A stretch of DNA of 45,703 bases, taken from positions 1 to 45,703 of the forward strand of contig DDNL01000076.1 in assembly GCA_002341165.1 (NCBI GenBank), written 5' to 3'. Made by a program: the position numbers and the translations under genes. Under the pieces are notes generated by a model that worked only from the letters and a program-made list of their open reading frames with translations, made no database searches and was not told where the DNA came from. Within the stretch, counting starts at the first letter, position 1. Every line of letters starts with the position of its first letter. Shown piece after piece: positions 25,635 through 33,555 of the stretch. Source of the DNA: Shewanellaceae bacterium UBA2521 (GTDB taxonomy: Bacteria; Pseudomonadota; Gammaproteobacteria; Enterobacterales; Shewanellaceae).

Positions 25635-26528
25635 ATGGCTCTTATCTCTTCTTATCCCTCTCAAGTCTATGATTTACATAGCCACTCAACCGCATCGGAC
25701 GGTCAACTTAGCCCTACCGCATTAATACAGCGCGCCTTGGATAAAAACATTCATACCCTAGCTCTAACCGATCACGATACAGTTGCCGGGTTAGAAGAAG
25801 CGCACAAAGCGAATGAAGCACAAGAGCAACCTCTAAATTTAATCAATGGCGTCGAGATTTCAACTGGATGGCATGGCTATGACATTCACATCGTTGGACT
25901 TCATTTTGATCCAACACATACAGGATTACTGGAACTATTGTCCCAGCAAAGGCACAAACGCGATCAACGTGCTCGACTCATTGGCGAGCGTTTAGCCAAA
26001 GCAGGTATTGAAGGTGCTTATGAAGGTGCTTGTGTTTATGCGCAAGGCGCTGCGGTCAGCCGCTCCCATTTTGCGCGCTGGCTCGTTGAAAAAAACTATG
26101 CCTCTGATGTCAATTCTGTGTTTTCCCGCTATCTTGCTCGCGGTAAAACTGGTTATGTACCTAACCAGTGGTGTTCGATACAAGAAGCGATTGAGATCTT
26201 ACATCAGGCAGGTGGCGTTGCCGTACTTGCGCATCCGTCTCGTTATAAAATGAGTCGCAAGTGGCTACGACGATTACTCAAAGAATTTAAACAATCTCAA
26301 GGCGATGGTATGGAAGTTATTTTTGCTCAACAGTCTATTGCCGATCGCGCTTCTTTAATCGGTCTTACTCAAGAGTTTGCACTGCATTGTTCTTTAGGAA
26401 GCGACTTTCATCAGGTCACACCATGGTGTGATTTGGGACGAAATTTGCATCAACCCGAGGTAGGTTCATGGATATGGCAATCGCCTAATTGGGTAAACTC
26501 AACCTATGCACAACTTATACACGAGTAA
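25635..26528 (+). CDS. rnm: PHP-domain RNase AM / 3',5'-nucleoside bisphosphate phosphatase (YciV/TrpH)
   Basis: 297 aa from the ATG at 25635 (an in-frame TTG at 25620 is less likely). The PHP metal motifs are DLHSHSTASDGQLSP, ALTDHDTVAGLEEA, NGVEIST, VLAHPSRY and GSDFHQ. The E. coli protein is a 5'-3' exonuclease that finishes 5' ends of rRNAs and small RNAs and hydrolyses pAp. It heads the cluster rnm-yciO-scpA-scpB-rluB; yciO begins right after its stop. Confidence 0.94.
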   Translation: MALISSYPSQVYDLHSHSTASDGQLSPTALIQRALDKNIHTLALTDHDTVAGLEEAHKANEAQEQPLNLINGVEISTGWHGYDIHIVGLHFDPTHTGLLELLSQQRHKRDQRARLIGERLAKAGIEGAYEGACVYAQGAAVSRSHFARWLVEKNYASDVNSVFSRYLARGKTGYVPNQWCSIQEAIEILHQAGGVAVLAHPSRYKMSRKWLRRLLKEFKQSQGDGMEVIFAQQSIADRASLIGLTQEFALHCSLGSDFHQVTPWCDLGRNLHQPEVGSWIWQSPNWVNSTYAQLIHE

Positions 26529-26532
26529 AATT

Positions 26533-27162
26533 ATGAGTCAATTTTTCCAAATACATGCTGAAACACCACAAAAACGTCTTATCGAGCAAGCCGTACATAT
26601 CATCAAGCAAGGCGGTGTCATTGCTTATCCAACTGACTCTGGTTATGCTTTAGGTTGCCAAATTAATCATAAAAATGCGCTAGAACGGATTATTCAAATA
26701 CGTCAACTTTCTAAAAAGCATCAATTCACCCTGATGTGTCACAATTTATCCCAAGTATCACGCTATACACATTTAGATAATCAGGCTTTTCGGTTTTTAA
26801 AGACACACACACCCAACCCTTACACTTTTATTTTAAAGGCAACAAAAGAAGTCCCCAACCGTCTGACCACTTCAGCAAAAAAAACCATTGGTATACGCAT
26901 TCCTCACAACAAGATCTGTCTACATATACTCGAAGCTCTAGGTGAACCTTTAACTTCAACGAGCTTAATTTTACCTCATCAAACCGAAGCCGAGTTTGAT
27001 CCTTTTTCTATTCGCGATCAACTTGAGCATCATATTGATCTTGTGATTGATGGTGGATGTATCTCTGAAGAACCTACGACTATAATTGACTTAACTTCTG
27101 AGCCCTTTTCAGTTCTACGTCAAGGTGCTGGAAATATCAGTGTATTACTCGATGCTCTTTGA
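26533..27162 (+). CDS. yciO: YciO, Sua5/YrdC-family protein
   Basis: 209 aa from the ATG at 26533; the protein begins MSQFFQIHAETPQKRLIEQA, as in E. coli YciO. The YrdC fold is shown by GGVIAYPTDSGYALGC, IRQLSKKHQFTLMC, YTFILKATKEVPNRL and KKTIGIRIPHN. It is related to TsaC, which makes threonylcarbamoyl-AMP for tRNA t6A, but YciO is a separate subfamily whose role is less clear. It starts 4 nt after rnm and is followed 3 nt later by scpA, so the cluster is tightly coupled. Confidence 0.94.
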   Translation: MSQFFQIHAETPQKRLIEQAVHIIKQGGVIAYPTDSGYALGCQINHKNALERIIQIRQLSKKHQFTLMCHNLSQVSRYTHLDNQAFRFLKTHTPNPYTFILKATKEVPNRLTTSAKKTIGIRIPHNKICLHILEALGEPLTSTSLILPHQTEAEFDPFSIRDQLEHHIDLVIDGGCISEEPTTIIDLTSEPFSVLRQGAGNISVLLDAL

Positions 27163-27165
27163 TTT

Positions 27166-27942
27166 ATGACCTACGATTTTTCACAAGTAAAATTACATGG
27201 CGAGCCTCTACAAGAGCAGCCTCGCGATTTGTTTATCCCCCCTCATGCGCTCGAAATTTATCTCGAAGCATTTGAGGGACCTTTAGATGTCTTACTTTAT
27301 CTCATCAAAAAACAAAAGCTCGACTTACAAGACTTACCCGTTTTGTTGATTACGCATCAGTACCTCGAATATATTGAAGTCTTACACACACTCAATATCA
27401 ATTTAGCTGGCGATTATCTTGTTATGGCTGCAACCTTAGCACATATGAAAAGCTGTCTACTTTTACCGAAAGAGCCTTTAATCGAAGATGAGGAAGCAGA
27501 TCCGAGATATCAGTTGATTGCACAGCTACAAGCCTATGAAGCACTCAAGCAAGCAGCTCAAAGCTTACATGAGCAACCACGTATTGAACGTGATTGCTTC
27601 GTCGCGCAAGTTGATGTGCAGGGCGTTCCTAAAATGAAACCAGCACAGATACAGCTCACCGATCTGATCGCATCGATGAAGCATTTTATTGCACAACAAA
27701 AGATAGATGCTGCCCATGAGATAGAACCTGAGGTCATTTCTCTAGAAACTTGTATAGAACATATCATCACACAGCTTAAATACCACAAAAAACGTAACTT
27801 TTTTCAACTAATCGATGCAAATCAAGGAATATCTGGTATGATTGGCTGTTTTCTAGCGGTTTTGCAGCTCAACACCTCAGGTCAAATAAAATTGTTAACG
27901 ACAGACCATGCATCACAAATTTATGTGAGCCTCATGACATGA
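27166..27942 (+). CDS. scpA: Segregation and condensation protein A
   Basis: 258 aa. It is the kleisin subunit that links SMC heads in the ScpAB-SMC condensin. The N-terminal motif FEGPLDVLLYLIKKQKLDL is diagnostic, followed by YLEYIEVLHTLNINLAGDYL and the MAATLAHMKSCLLLP segment. The C-terminal winged-helix end (FFQLI ... FLAVLQLNTSGQIKL) is complete. The last 4 nt overlap scpB (ATGA). Many gammaproteobacteria encode ScpAB in this neighbourhood beside rluB. No smc gene lies in the window. Confidence 0.95.
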   Translation: MTYDFSQVKLHGEPLQEQPRDLFIPPHALEIYLEAFEGPLDVLLYLIKKQKLDLQDLPVLLITHQYLEYIEVLHTLNINLAGDYLVMAATLAHMKSCLLLPKEPLIEDEEADPRYQLIAQLQAYEALKQAAQSLHEQPRIERDCFVAQVDVQGVPKMKPAQIQLTDLIASMKHFIAQQKIDAAHEIEPEVISLETCIEHIITQLKYHKKRNFFQLIDANQGISGMIGCFLAVLQLNTSGQIKLLTTDHASQIYVSLMT

Positions 27943-28514
27943 AACAAGCACAACAACCAAGCGTAAAACAACTGGTCGAAGCCTTTATTTTTACAGCTAA
28001 AACACCTTTATCATGCGATGAACTCATCGACTTAATCGCATCGCACTCTACCCTGAGTCAACAGGAGTTACATGCATTACTACTAGAAATTGAAGAAGAA
28101 TTTAAAGACAGAGGCGTTGCCTTGGTCAAACTTGCAAGCGGTTACCGCTTTCAAACTCAACCTCATTTGGCACCTATTTTAAAGTCGTTGCATCAAAAGC
28201 AGCAGCCTAAATTTTCTAAAGCTTTTTTAGAAACCTTAGCTTTAATTGCATACCACCAGCCGGTTACTCGTGCAGATATGGAAAATCTCCGAGGCGTGGC
28301 GGTGAACTACTCGTTTTTACAGACTATGCTTGAACGTAAATGGATTCAAGTTGTCGCTTATAAAGATGTACCAGGTCGTCCTGCGCTCTATGCCACCACG
28401 ACCGAATTTTTAAATTACTTTGGATTAAATAGCCTTGATGCATTGCCAAAGCTCAATAATGAGCAGGAACATCAGGCTCAACCTCTAACCTCTACACTGT
28501 ACAAAGAGTTGTAA
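27939..28514 (+). CDS. scpB: Segregation and condensation protein B
   Basis: 191 aa. Two winged-helix domains are visible, with VEAFIFTAKTPLSCDELIDL near the start and the ScpB core LALIAYHQPVTRADMENLRG and VPGRPALYATTTEFLNYFGL. The protein binds the middle of ScpA as a dimer. The start codon overlaps the scpA stop, so translation is coupled, and rluB begins one base after the scpB stop. Confidence 0.95.
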   Translation: MKQAQQPSVKQLVEAFIFTAKTPLSCDELIDLIASHSTLSQQELHALLLEIEEEFKDRGVALVKLASGYRFQTQPHLAPILKSLHQKQQPKFSKAFLETLALIAYHQPVTRADMENLRGVAVNYSFLQTMLERKWIQVVAYKDVPGRPALYATTTEFLNYFGLNSLDALPKLNNEQEHQAQPLTSTLYKEL

Positions 28515-28515
28515 C

Positions 28516-29391
28516 ATGAGTGAAAAACTACAAAAAGTATTAGCCAGAGCAGGATTAGGCTCTCGCCGTGAATTAGAAAAAGTGATTGCTGCAGGACGTG
28601 TCAGCGTCAATGGTAAAATAGCGCAGCTCGGCGATAGAGTGGAAGACACAGATAAAATTAGAATGGATGGGCATATCGTAGCAGCCCGTACCGAAGCTGA
28701 AGATATTTGTCGTGTTTTACTCTATTTCAAACCTGAGGGTGAAATCTGTAGCCGTAAAGATCCAGAAGGTCGTAAAACCGTTTTTGAACGCTTGCCTCCA
28801 TTGAAAGGAGGACGTTGGATTGCTGTCGGACGCCTTGATATCAATACCTCAGGGCTTCTGTTGTTCACTTCTGATGGTGAACTAGCTAACCGTTTAATGC
28901 ATCCATCTTTTGAGGTCGAACGAGAGTATGCTGTGCGTGTTTTTGGCGAAGTGAATCAAACACATATCAACAATTTGCGTCGTGGTGTTCAGCTTGAAGA
29001 CGGAGAGGCTAAGTTCGAGACCATCAAGCCTGCTGGCGGAGAAGGGCTCAACCAATGGTTCCATGTGACCTTAACAGAAGGACGTAACCGTGAAGTCAGA
29101 AGGTTATGGGAATCGCAAGAAGTACAAGTCAGCCGTTTGATGCGTACACGATATGGTAAAATCGAGTTGCCCAAAAAACTACCTTTAGGTGGCTGGCAAG
29201 AACTTGATTTAGAAAATGTTAACTACTTACGCAGCGCTGTACAATTGCCTAAAGAAACACGCACTTGTATTTCAGAAGAAAAAACATCTCGCGCTCGCGA
29301 ACGCGTTAAAAGTGCCAAAATACGTCGTGCTATTCGCAAGCATACAGAACGCACACTCAAACCGAAGAGAAAGCCTAAACCGCGTAGTTAA
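28516..29391 (+). CDS. rluB: 23S rRNA pseudouridine(2605) synthase
   Basis: 291 aa. An N-terminal S4 RNA-binding domain (EKLQKVLARAGLGSRREL) precedes the RsuA/RluB catalytic domain with the active-site Asp in GRLDINTSGLLLFTSDGEL. Later motifs NREVRRLWES and RTRYGKIELP match RluB, which modifies U2605 of 23S rRNA. The C-terminal 40 residues are strongly basic (KRKPKPRS end), as is usual for this protein. It closes the cluster; an intrinsic terminator follows. Confidence 0.95.
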   Translation: MSEKLQKVLARAGLGSRRELEKVIAAGRVSVNGKIAQLGDRVEDTDKIRMDGHIVAARTEAEDICRVLLYFKPEGEICSRKDPEGRKTVFERLPPLKGGRWIAVGRLDINTSGLLLFTSDGELANRLMHPSFEVEREYAVRVFGEVNQTHINNLRRGVQLEDGEAKFETIKPAGGEGLNQWFHVTLTEGRNREVRRLWESQEVQVSRLMRTRYGKIELPKKLPLGGWQELDLENVNYLRSAVQLPKETRTCISEEKTSRARERVKSAKIRRAIRKHTERTLKPKRKPKPRS

Positions 29392-29410
29392 ACATGCCCT
29401 CTTTCATGTC

Positions 29411-29437
29411 AAGCAGCTATAATAGCTGCTTTTTTTA
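29411..29437 (+). terminator. Intrinsic terminator after rluB
   Basis: AAGCAGC (29411-29417), loop TATAATA and GCTGCTT (29425-29431), followed by TTTTTT. It ends the rnm-rluB cluster 20 nt after the rluB stop. Confidence 0.93.
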
Positions 29438-29557
29438 CCTTTTTTTATACAAGCACAGCTCTAAAAGCAAAAATTTGATACAATCAACAGATTACTTAAT
29501 GTTATATCTGTAAAGCATGAGTGTGCTAATACACTTACCGATTTATAAGAGGTTTCC

Positions 29558-31147
29558 ATGACACAATCTGACTTAGCAAAAGATGTCAGCATAAGACGCT
29601 CGTTTGCTATTATTTCTCACCCTGATGCAGGTAAAACCACCATCACAGAAAAAGTCCTGCTCTACGGTCGTGCTATTCAAACAGCAGGAACCGTCAAAGG
29701 GCGAGGCTCAAAACAACACGCTAAATCTGATTGGATGGAGATGGAAAAAGAGCGTGGTATCTCTGTCACCACTTCTGTCATGCAATTTCCTTATCATGAT
29801 TGCTTGGTTAATTTACTCGACACCCCTGGACACGAGGACTTCTCTGAAGATACATATCGCACTTTAACCGCTGTAGACTCTTGCCTTATGGTCATTGATG
29901 CAGCAAAAGGTGTGGAAGATCGTACCCGAAAATTAATGGAAGTGACACGCTTACGTGATACACCTATTGTCACCTTCATGAATAAACTTGATCGTGATAT
30001 TCGCGATCCGATGGAGCTGCTTGATGAGGTAGAAGAAGAACTTAACATCGCTTGTGCGCCCATTACTTGGCCTATTGGTTGTGGTAAGTTATTCAAAGGT
30101 GTTTACCATATTCTCCGTGATGAGATCATCTTATATCAATCAGGACAAGGTTCAAATATTCAAGCAGTGCAAACGCTTAAGGGACTAGATCATCCCGATC
30201 TGGCTCAGCATGTTACCGAAGAACTGGCAGAGCAATTGCGTGATGAAATCGAATTGGTATTAGGTGCTTCACACGAGTTTGATCATGATGCTTTCCTCAA
30301 AGGTGAACTCACTCCGGTTTTCTTTGGTACTGCATTGGGTAATTTCGGTGTAGATCATATGCTTGATGGTTTAACTCAGTGGGCACCTGCTCCGCTTTCA
30401 AGACGTACACAAACAGGAGAAATCTGTGCTGACTATGAAAAGTTCAGCGGCTTTGTGTTCAAAATTCAAGCCAACATGGATCCAAAACACCGCGATCGCA
30501 TTGCTTTTATGCGTATTGTATCAGGACGTTATACTCAAGGTATGAAAATGAAACATGTTCGCTTGGGTAAAATGATCAATATCTCTGATGCGGTGACGTT
30601 TATGGCCGGAGATCGAACGCGCGCGCAAGAAGCCGTAGCAGGCGATATTATTGGCTTACATAACCATGGCACCATTCAAATTGGCGATACCTTTACGCAA
30701 GGTGAAGATCTTAAATTCTCAGGCATTCCTAACTTTGCCCCTGAGCTGTTCAGACGCATTCGTTTAAAAGATCCACTCAAGCAAAAGCAGTTGCTTAAAG
30801 GTTTAGTCCAGCTCTCTGAAGAAGGTGCCGTGCAGGTCTTTCGTCCTGTGGCCAATAACGATTTAATTGTTGGAGCTGTAGGTGTACTTCAGTTTGATGT
30901 CGTCGTACATCGCCTCAAAGCTGAATACAATGTAGATGCTCTGTATGAGTCAGTGAATGTAGCAACTGCACGCTGGGTTGAAGGCTCAGATGTGAAAAAG
31001 TTAGACGAGTTTCAGCGCAAAGCACACGCGCATTTAGCACTTGATGGTGGAGATAATCTAACTTACATCGCACCAACGATGGTCAACCTCAACTTAGCTA
31101 TAGAACGTTATCCTGATATCCAGTTTTTAAAAACCAGAGAGCATTAG
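29558..31147 (+). CDS. prfC: Peptide chain release factor 3
   Basis: 529 aa, identical in length to E. coli RF3. It is a translational GTPase that recycles RF1/RF2 after termination. G motifs: AIISHPDAGKTTITEK (P-loop), the switch II motif DTPGHEDFSEDTYRTL, and NKLDRD. The later domains (KFSGFVFKIQANMDPKHRDR, PVANNDLIVGAVGVLQFDVV) are characteristic of RF3 rather than EF-G. AGAGG precedes the ATG. It has its own terminator at 31170-31192. Confidence 0.97.
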   Translation: MTQSDLAKDVSIRRSFAIISHPDAGKTTITEKVLLYGRAIQTAGTVKGRGSKQHAKSDWMEMEKERGISVTTSVMQFPYHDCLVNLLDTPGHEDFSEDTYRTLTAVDSCLMVIDAAKGVEDRTRKLMEVTRLRDTPIVTFMNKLDRDIRDPMELLDEVEEELNIACAPITWPIGCGKLFKGVYHILRDEIILYQSGQGSNIQAVQTLKGLDHPDLAQHVTEELAEQLRDEIELVLGASHEFDHDAFLKGELTPVFFGTALGNFGVDHMLDGLTQWAPAPLSRRTQTGEICADYEKFSGFVFKIQANMDPKHRDRIAFMRIVSGRYTQGMKMKHVRLGKMINISDAVTFMAGDRTRAQEAVAGDIIGLHNHGTIQIGDTFTQGEDLKFSGIPNFAPELFRRIRLKDPLKQKQLLKGLVQLSEEGAVQVFRPVANNDLIVGAVGVLQFDVVVHRLKAEYNVDALYESVNVATARWVEGSDVKKLDEFQRKAHAHLALDGGDNLTYIAPTMVNLNLAIERYPDIQFLKTREH

Positions 31148-31169
31148 AGTCTTAAGACTCTTATACAAC

Positions 31170-31192
31170 AAAGGTAAGCCATGCTTACCTTT
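31170..31192. terminator. Intrinsic terminator after prfC
   Basis: AAAGGTAAGC (31170-31179), a CAT triloop and GCTTACCTTT (31183-31192) form a perfect 10-bp stem followed by TGCTTTAT. It also faces the 3' end of the convergent TerD-family gene and may serve both. A second palindrome, AGAGTCTTAAGACTCT (31147-31162), directly precedes it. Confidence 0.8.
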
Positions 31193-31238
31193 TGCTTTAT
31201 ATACGATCTACATAAACTGTACAATCAAGCATATCAAA

Positions 31239-31856
31239 TCATGATGAATAAAAATAAGAACTGGCAAAATGATCAAACACTTGATTCACCTTTGCTTGAG
31301 CAATAGGTTTAATCAAAGGTTCAAACATCCACTTTTTATCTATACGATACATGCGTGCCATGATAATCGAGGCACTATCTTGGAAAGACTCATCCAATGA
31401 AGTGTCAAATTGGATAAAATCTTTATGTGCAGTATGAGAAGCAGGCTCATATACTCTCGCTTGAATTGAATTCAATCCTTGTAAACGATAACCTTCGTAG
31501 CTACTGAGTATAAAAGCTGCCTGCACAGCTTGAGCTGGTAGTTTGGTTAAATCGAATTGCAATACACCTTGATCAAGTTTCATATTTTGATTATTTTGAT
31601 CGACCCAGTAGCCCTGAACATGTGTAATAGCTCCACACTTAGAACCTAACTTACCGTAGTAAACACAATCTATTAAGCGCTTATTTTCGTCGAATAAACC
31701 TAGTGATACATCAAGAGTTTGATGATCTGGTAGCTTTTGTAATAGGCTTTCCGGTTTAAACTGCCAACTTACACCGATACACCATGCATTAGATTGTGTA
31801 TTTTGCGTACCTTGTAAAACAGCTTTTTGACCTTTAGATAGCTTAGCAACCATCAT
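31239..31856 (-). CDS. TerD-family protein
   Basis: 205 aa from the ATG at 31856 (GAGGG 7 nt upstream; a second ATG follows at 31853). It has the TerD/TerZ plan: VAKLSKGQKAVL at the start, DVSLGLFDENKRLIDCVYYG, GAITHVQGYWVDQ, VLQFDLTKLPAQAVQAAFIL and MARMYRIDKKWMFEPL near the end. TerD-domain proteins are calcium-binding stress proteins. They are known from tellurite-resistance operons, but single copies are common. No other ter gene lies nearby, and several of the usual Asp residues of the calcium site are replaced, so ion binding is uncertain. Confidence 0.7.
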   Translation of the reverse strand: MMVAKLSKGQKAVLQGTQNTQSNAWCIGVSWQFKPESLLQKLPDHQTLDVSLGLFDENKRLIDCVYYGKLGSKCGAITHVQGYWVDQNNQNMKLDQGVLQFDLTKLPAQAVQAAFILSSYEGYRLQGLNSIQARVYEPASHTAHKDFIQFDTSLDESFQDSASIIMARMYRIDKKWMFEPLIKPIAQAKVNQVFDHFASSYFYSS

Positions 31857-31956
31857 GTAATCCCTCACTAATAAAAATGAAGCTTGATTATAAAAAAAAC
31901 ATTACATATATGTCTAATCTTTTTAATCAAAAGAAAAAAAATAACAAAAATATAAC

Positions 31957-32622
31957 TTAATCAATTTGCAAATATTTATGCATCTGTACAGATAAACGCC
32001 AATTTCTTTCAATGCAAGTACGCATTGCCAGTTCAGTTGCATGTGGCTTCTGACTGATAGGTTGTAAGCATACATGTTTCACTTCATCTAACTGATCCAG
32101 CAATGCATCGAGTTGATCCAAATGGTGTTGCGTTGCAATAGGGTGTTTAATTTCATTTGCTCTTGCTAAAGCTTGGTATTGTATTGCACGTTTTCCTTTC
32201 ATATCCACTTTAGGCGATACCGTAACCCAAGTTGACTCTGTAACCATAACAGGATAGGTACCACTGGTTTCAACTTGAACTTGATAGCCTGCTTGCTCAA
32301 AGGTTTCACATAGTGACCTCAGATCATACATGCAAGGCTCTCCGCCAGTGATCACAACCCAACGTGCTGTCCAGCCTTGTTCTTGTATTTTCTGTAATAA
32401 ATCAGTAGCGAGAAATAAAGACCAATGCCCTTCTTTACCATCAACTTGCATCACTTCATCAGCACTCACACGCTTTTCCTCTGATTGAACCCAGGTTTGC
32501 TGTGTATCGCACCAAGGGCAACCTACATCACATCCCTGTAAGCGTACAAAAAGTGCAGCAACACCTGTGTGCCAACCTTCGCCTTGAATCGTTTGAAATA
32601 CTTCATTTATGGGATAATACAT
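31957..32622 (-). CDS. queE: 7-carboxy-7-deazaguanine synthase
   Basis: 221 aa. It is a radical-SAM enzyme that contracts carboxytetrahydropterin to 7-carboxy-7-deazaguanine in queuosine biosynthesis. The start MYYPINEVFQTIQGEGWHTG is diagnostic, and the cluster-binding motif is C-x3-C-x2-C in GCDVGCPWCDT. WVVITGGEPCMYDLRSL and VSPKVDMKGK are also typical. The gene is single, divergent from the rhombosortase-like gene. Confidence 0.95.
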   Translation of the reverse strand: MYYPINEVFQTIQGEGWHTGVAALFVRLQGCDVGCPWCDTQQTWVQSEEKRVSADEVMQVDGKEGHWSLFLATDLLQKIQEQGWTARWVVITGGEPCMYDLRSLCETFEQAGYQVQVETSGTYPVMVTESTWVTVSPKVDMKGKRAIQYQALARANEIKHPIATQHHLDQLDALLDQLDEVKHVCLQPISQKPHATELAMRTCIERNWRLSVQMHKYLQID

Positions 32623-32810
32623 CTATACTTTACACTTTTCAGTTGAAATAATAAGCCAAACGTTATAAATAAATTAAACTGAAAATACAAGCTTAATCAT
32701 AATACTTGCTCATAATTAAAACAAAAACAATCTTTTTAATGAGCATTTCTATTTTGAAACATTTTCGTATAAAATGATGAGCACCGCGCATTTATACAAG
32801 GTATCTTACG

Positions 32811-33554
32811 ATGACTGATGATATCCCAACAAAAACAGGCTGGCAGTTTTTTTTGCTGCTTGCTTTGTGTAGTTGTGTAGCCACTTTTTACAGTTCCAGC
32901 ATGGAGCTACAATATAATCAACTCATCTTGGCGCAAAATCAAGATTTATTTCGTATTTTCACATCGCATCTTGCTCACACAAACACGATGCATTACACCA
33001 TGAATATGGTGGGTTTATTACTTATCGGTTTATTACATAGCCATTATTACAAAGTATGGCAATGGTTGATCAGCTACATGATCTTGAGCTTCGTCATCAC
33101 TGTTGGCTTGTATAAATTCGATCACGATGTTGAAGTATACTTGGGCTTGAGTGGTATTTTACACGGATTTCTTATGATCGGTTGCATGACCGATACACTC
33201 AGAGGCTTAAAGAGTGGTACCGTCTTACTCATTTGTGTCATCATCAAAATAACCTACGAACAAATGATGCCACCTAATTATGATTTAGAAGAATTGATTC
33301 AAGCTAATGTAGCGATCAATGCCCATCTTATGGGCGCCATAGGCGGTGCTATTTTAAGCTTTCTTTTACCTTTTATGAACACCGGCTCCAGCAAAAAGAA
33401 GAAGAAGAAGAAAAAAAAGAAAGGGAAAAAAGCTGGTTCTACAACCAAGGCACCTCAAGCTGAGGGTGATCAAAAGGATAATGATGCCAAAAATGACGAT
33501 AAAAAAGATGACGACAACGACAATAAAGCTGACGACGAGACTAAAAAAAACTAG
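32811..33554 (+). CDS. Rhombosortase-like intramembrane serine protease with charged tail
   Basis: 247 aa with about six membrane helices. The rhomboid features are SHLAHTNTMHYTMNMVGLL (rhombosortase-type H-x2-N equivalents), the catalytic Ser in GLSGILHGFLM and the catalytic His in NAHLMGAIGGA. This small form resembles rhombosortase, which cleaves GlyGly-CTERM tails in Vibrio and Shewanella relatives. After the last helix a 60-residue tail follows: ten Lys in a row, then alternating Lys and Asp/Asn. The DNA for the Lys run is (AAG)n plus A8 and A6 tracts, where slippage could occur. I saw no GlyGly-CTERM protein in the window. It ends 2 nt from the convergent uvrB stop. Confidence 0.75.
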   Translation: MTDDIPTKTGWQFFLLLALCSCVATFYSSSMELQYNQLILAQNQDLFRIFTSHLAHTNTMHYTMNMVGLLLIGLLHSHYYKVWQWLISYMILSFVITVGLYKFDHDVEVYLGLSGILHGFLMIGCMTDTLRGLKSGTVLLICVIIKITYEQMMPPNYDLEELIQANVAINAHLMGAIGGAILSFLLPFMNTGSSKKKKKKKKKKGKKAGSTTKAPQAEGDQKDNDAKNDDKKDDDNDNKADDETKKN

Positions 33555-33555
33555 A

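Noticed and set aside
31239..31856. Tellurite-resistance operon
   Set aside because: Only a single TerD-domain gene is present, with no terABC or terF nearby.
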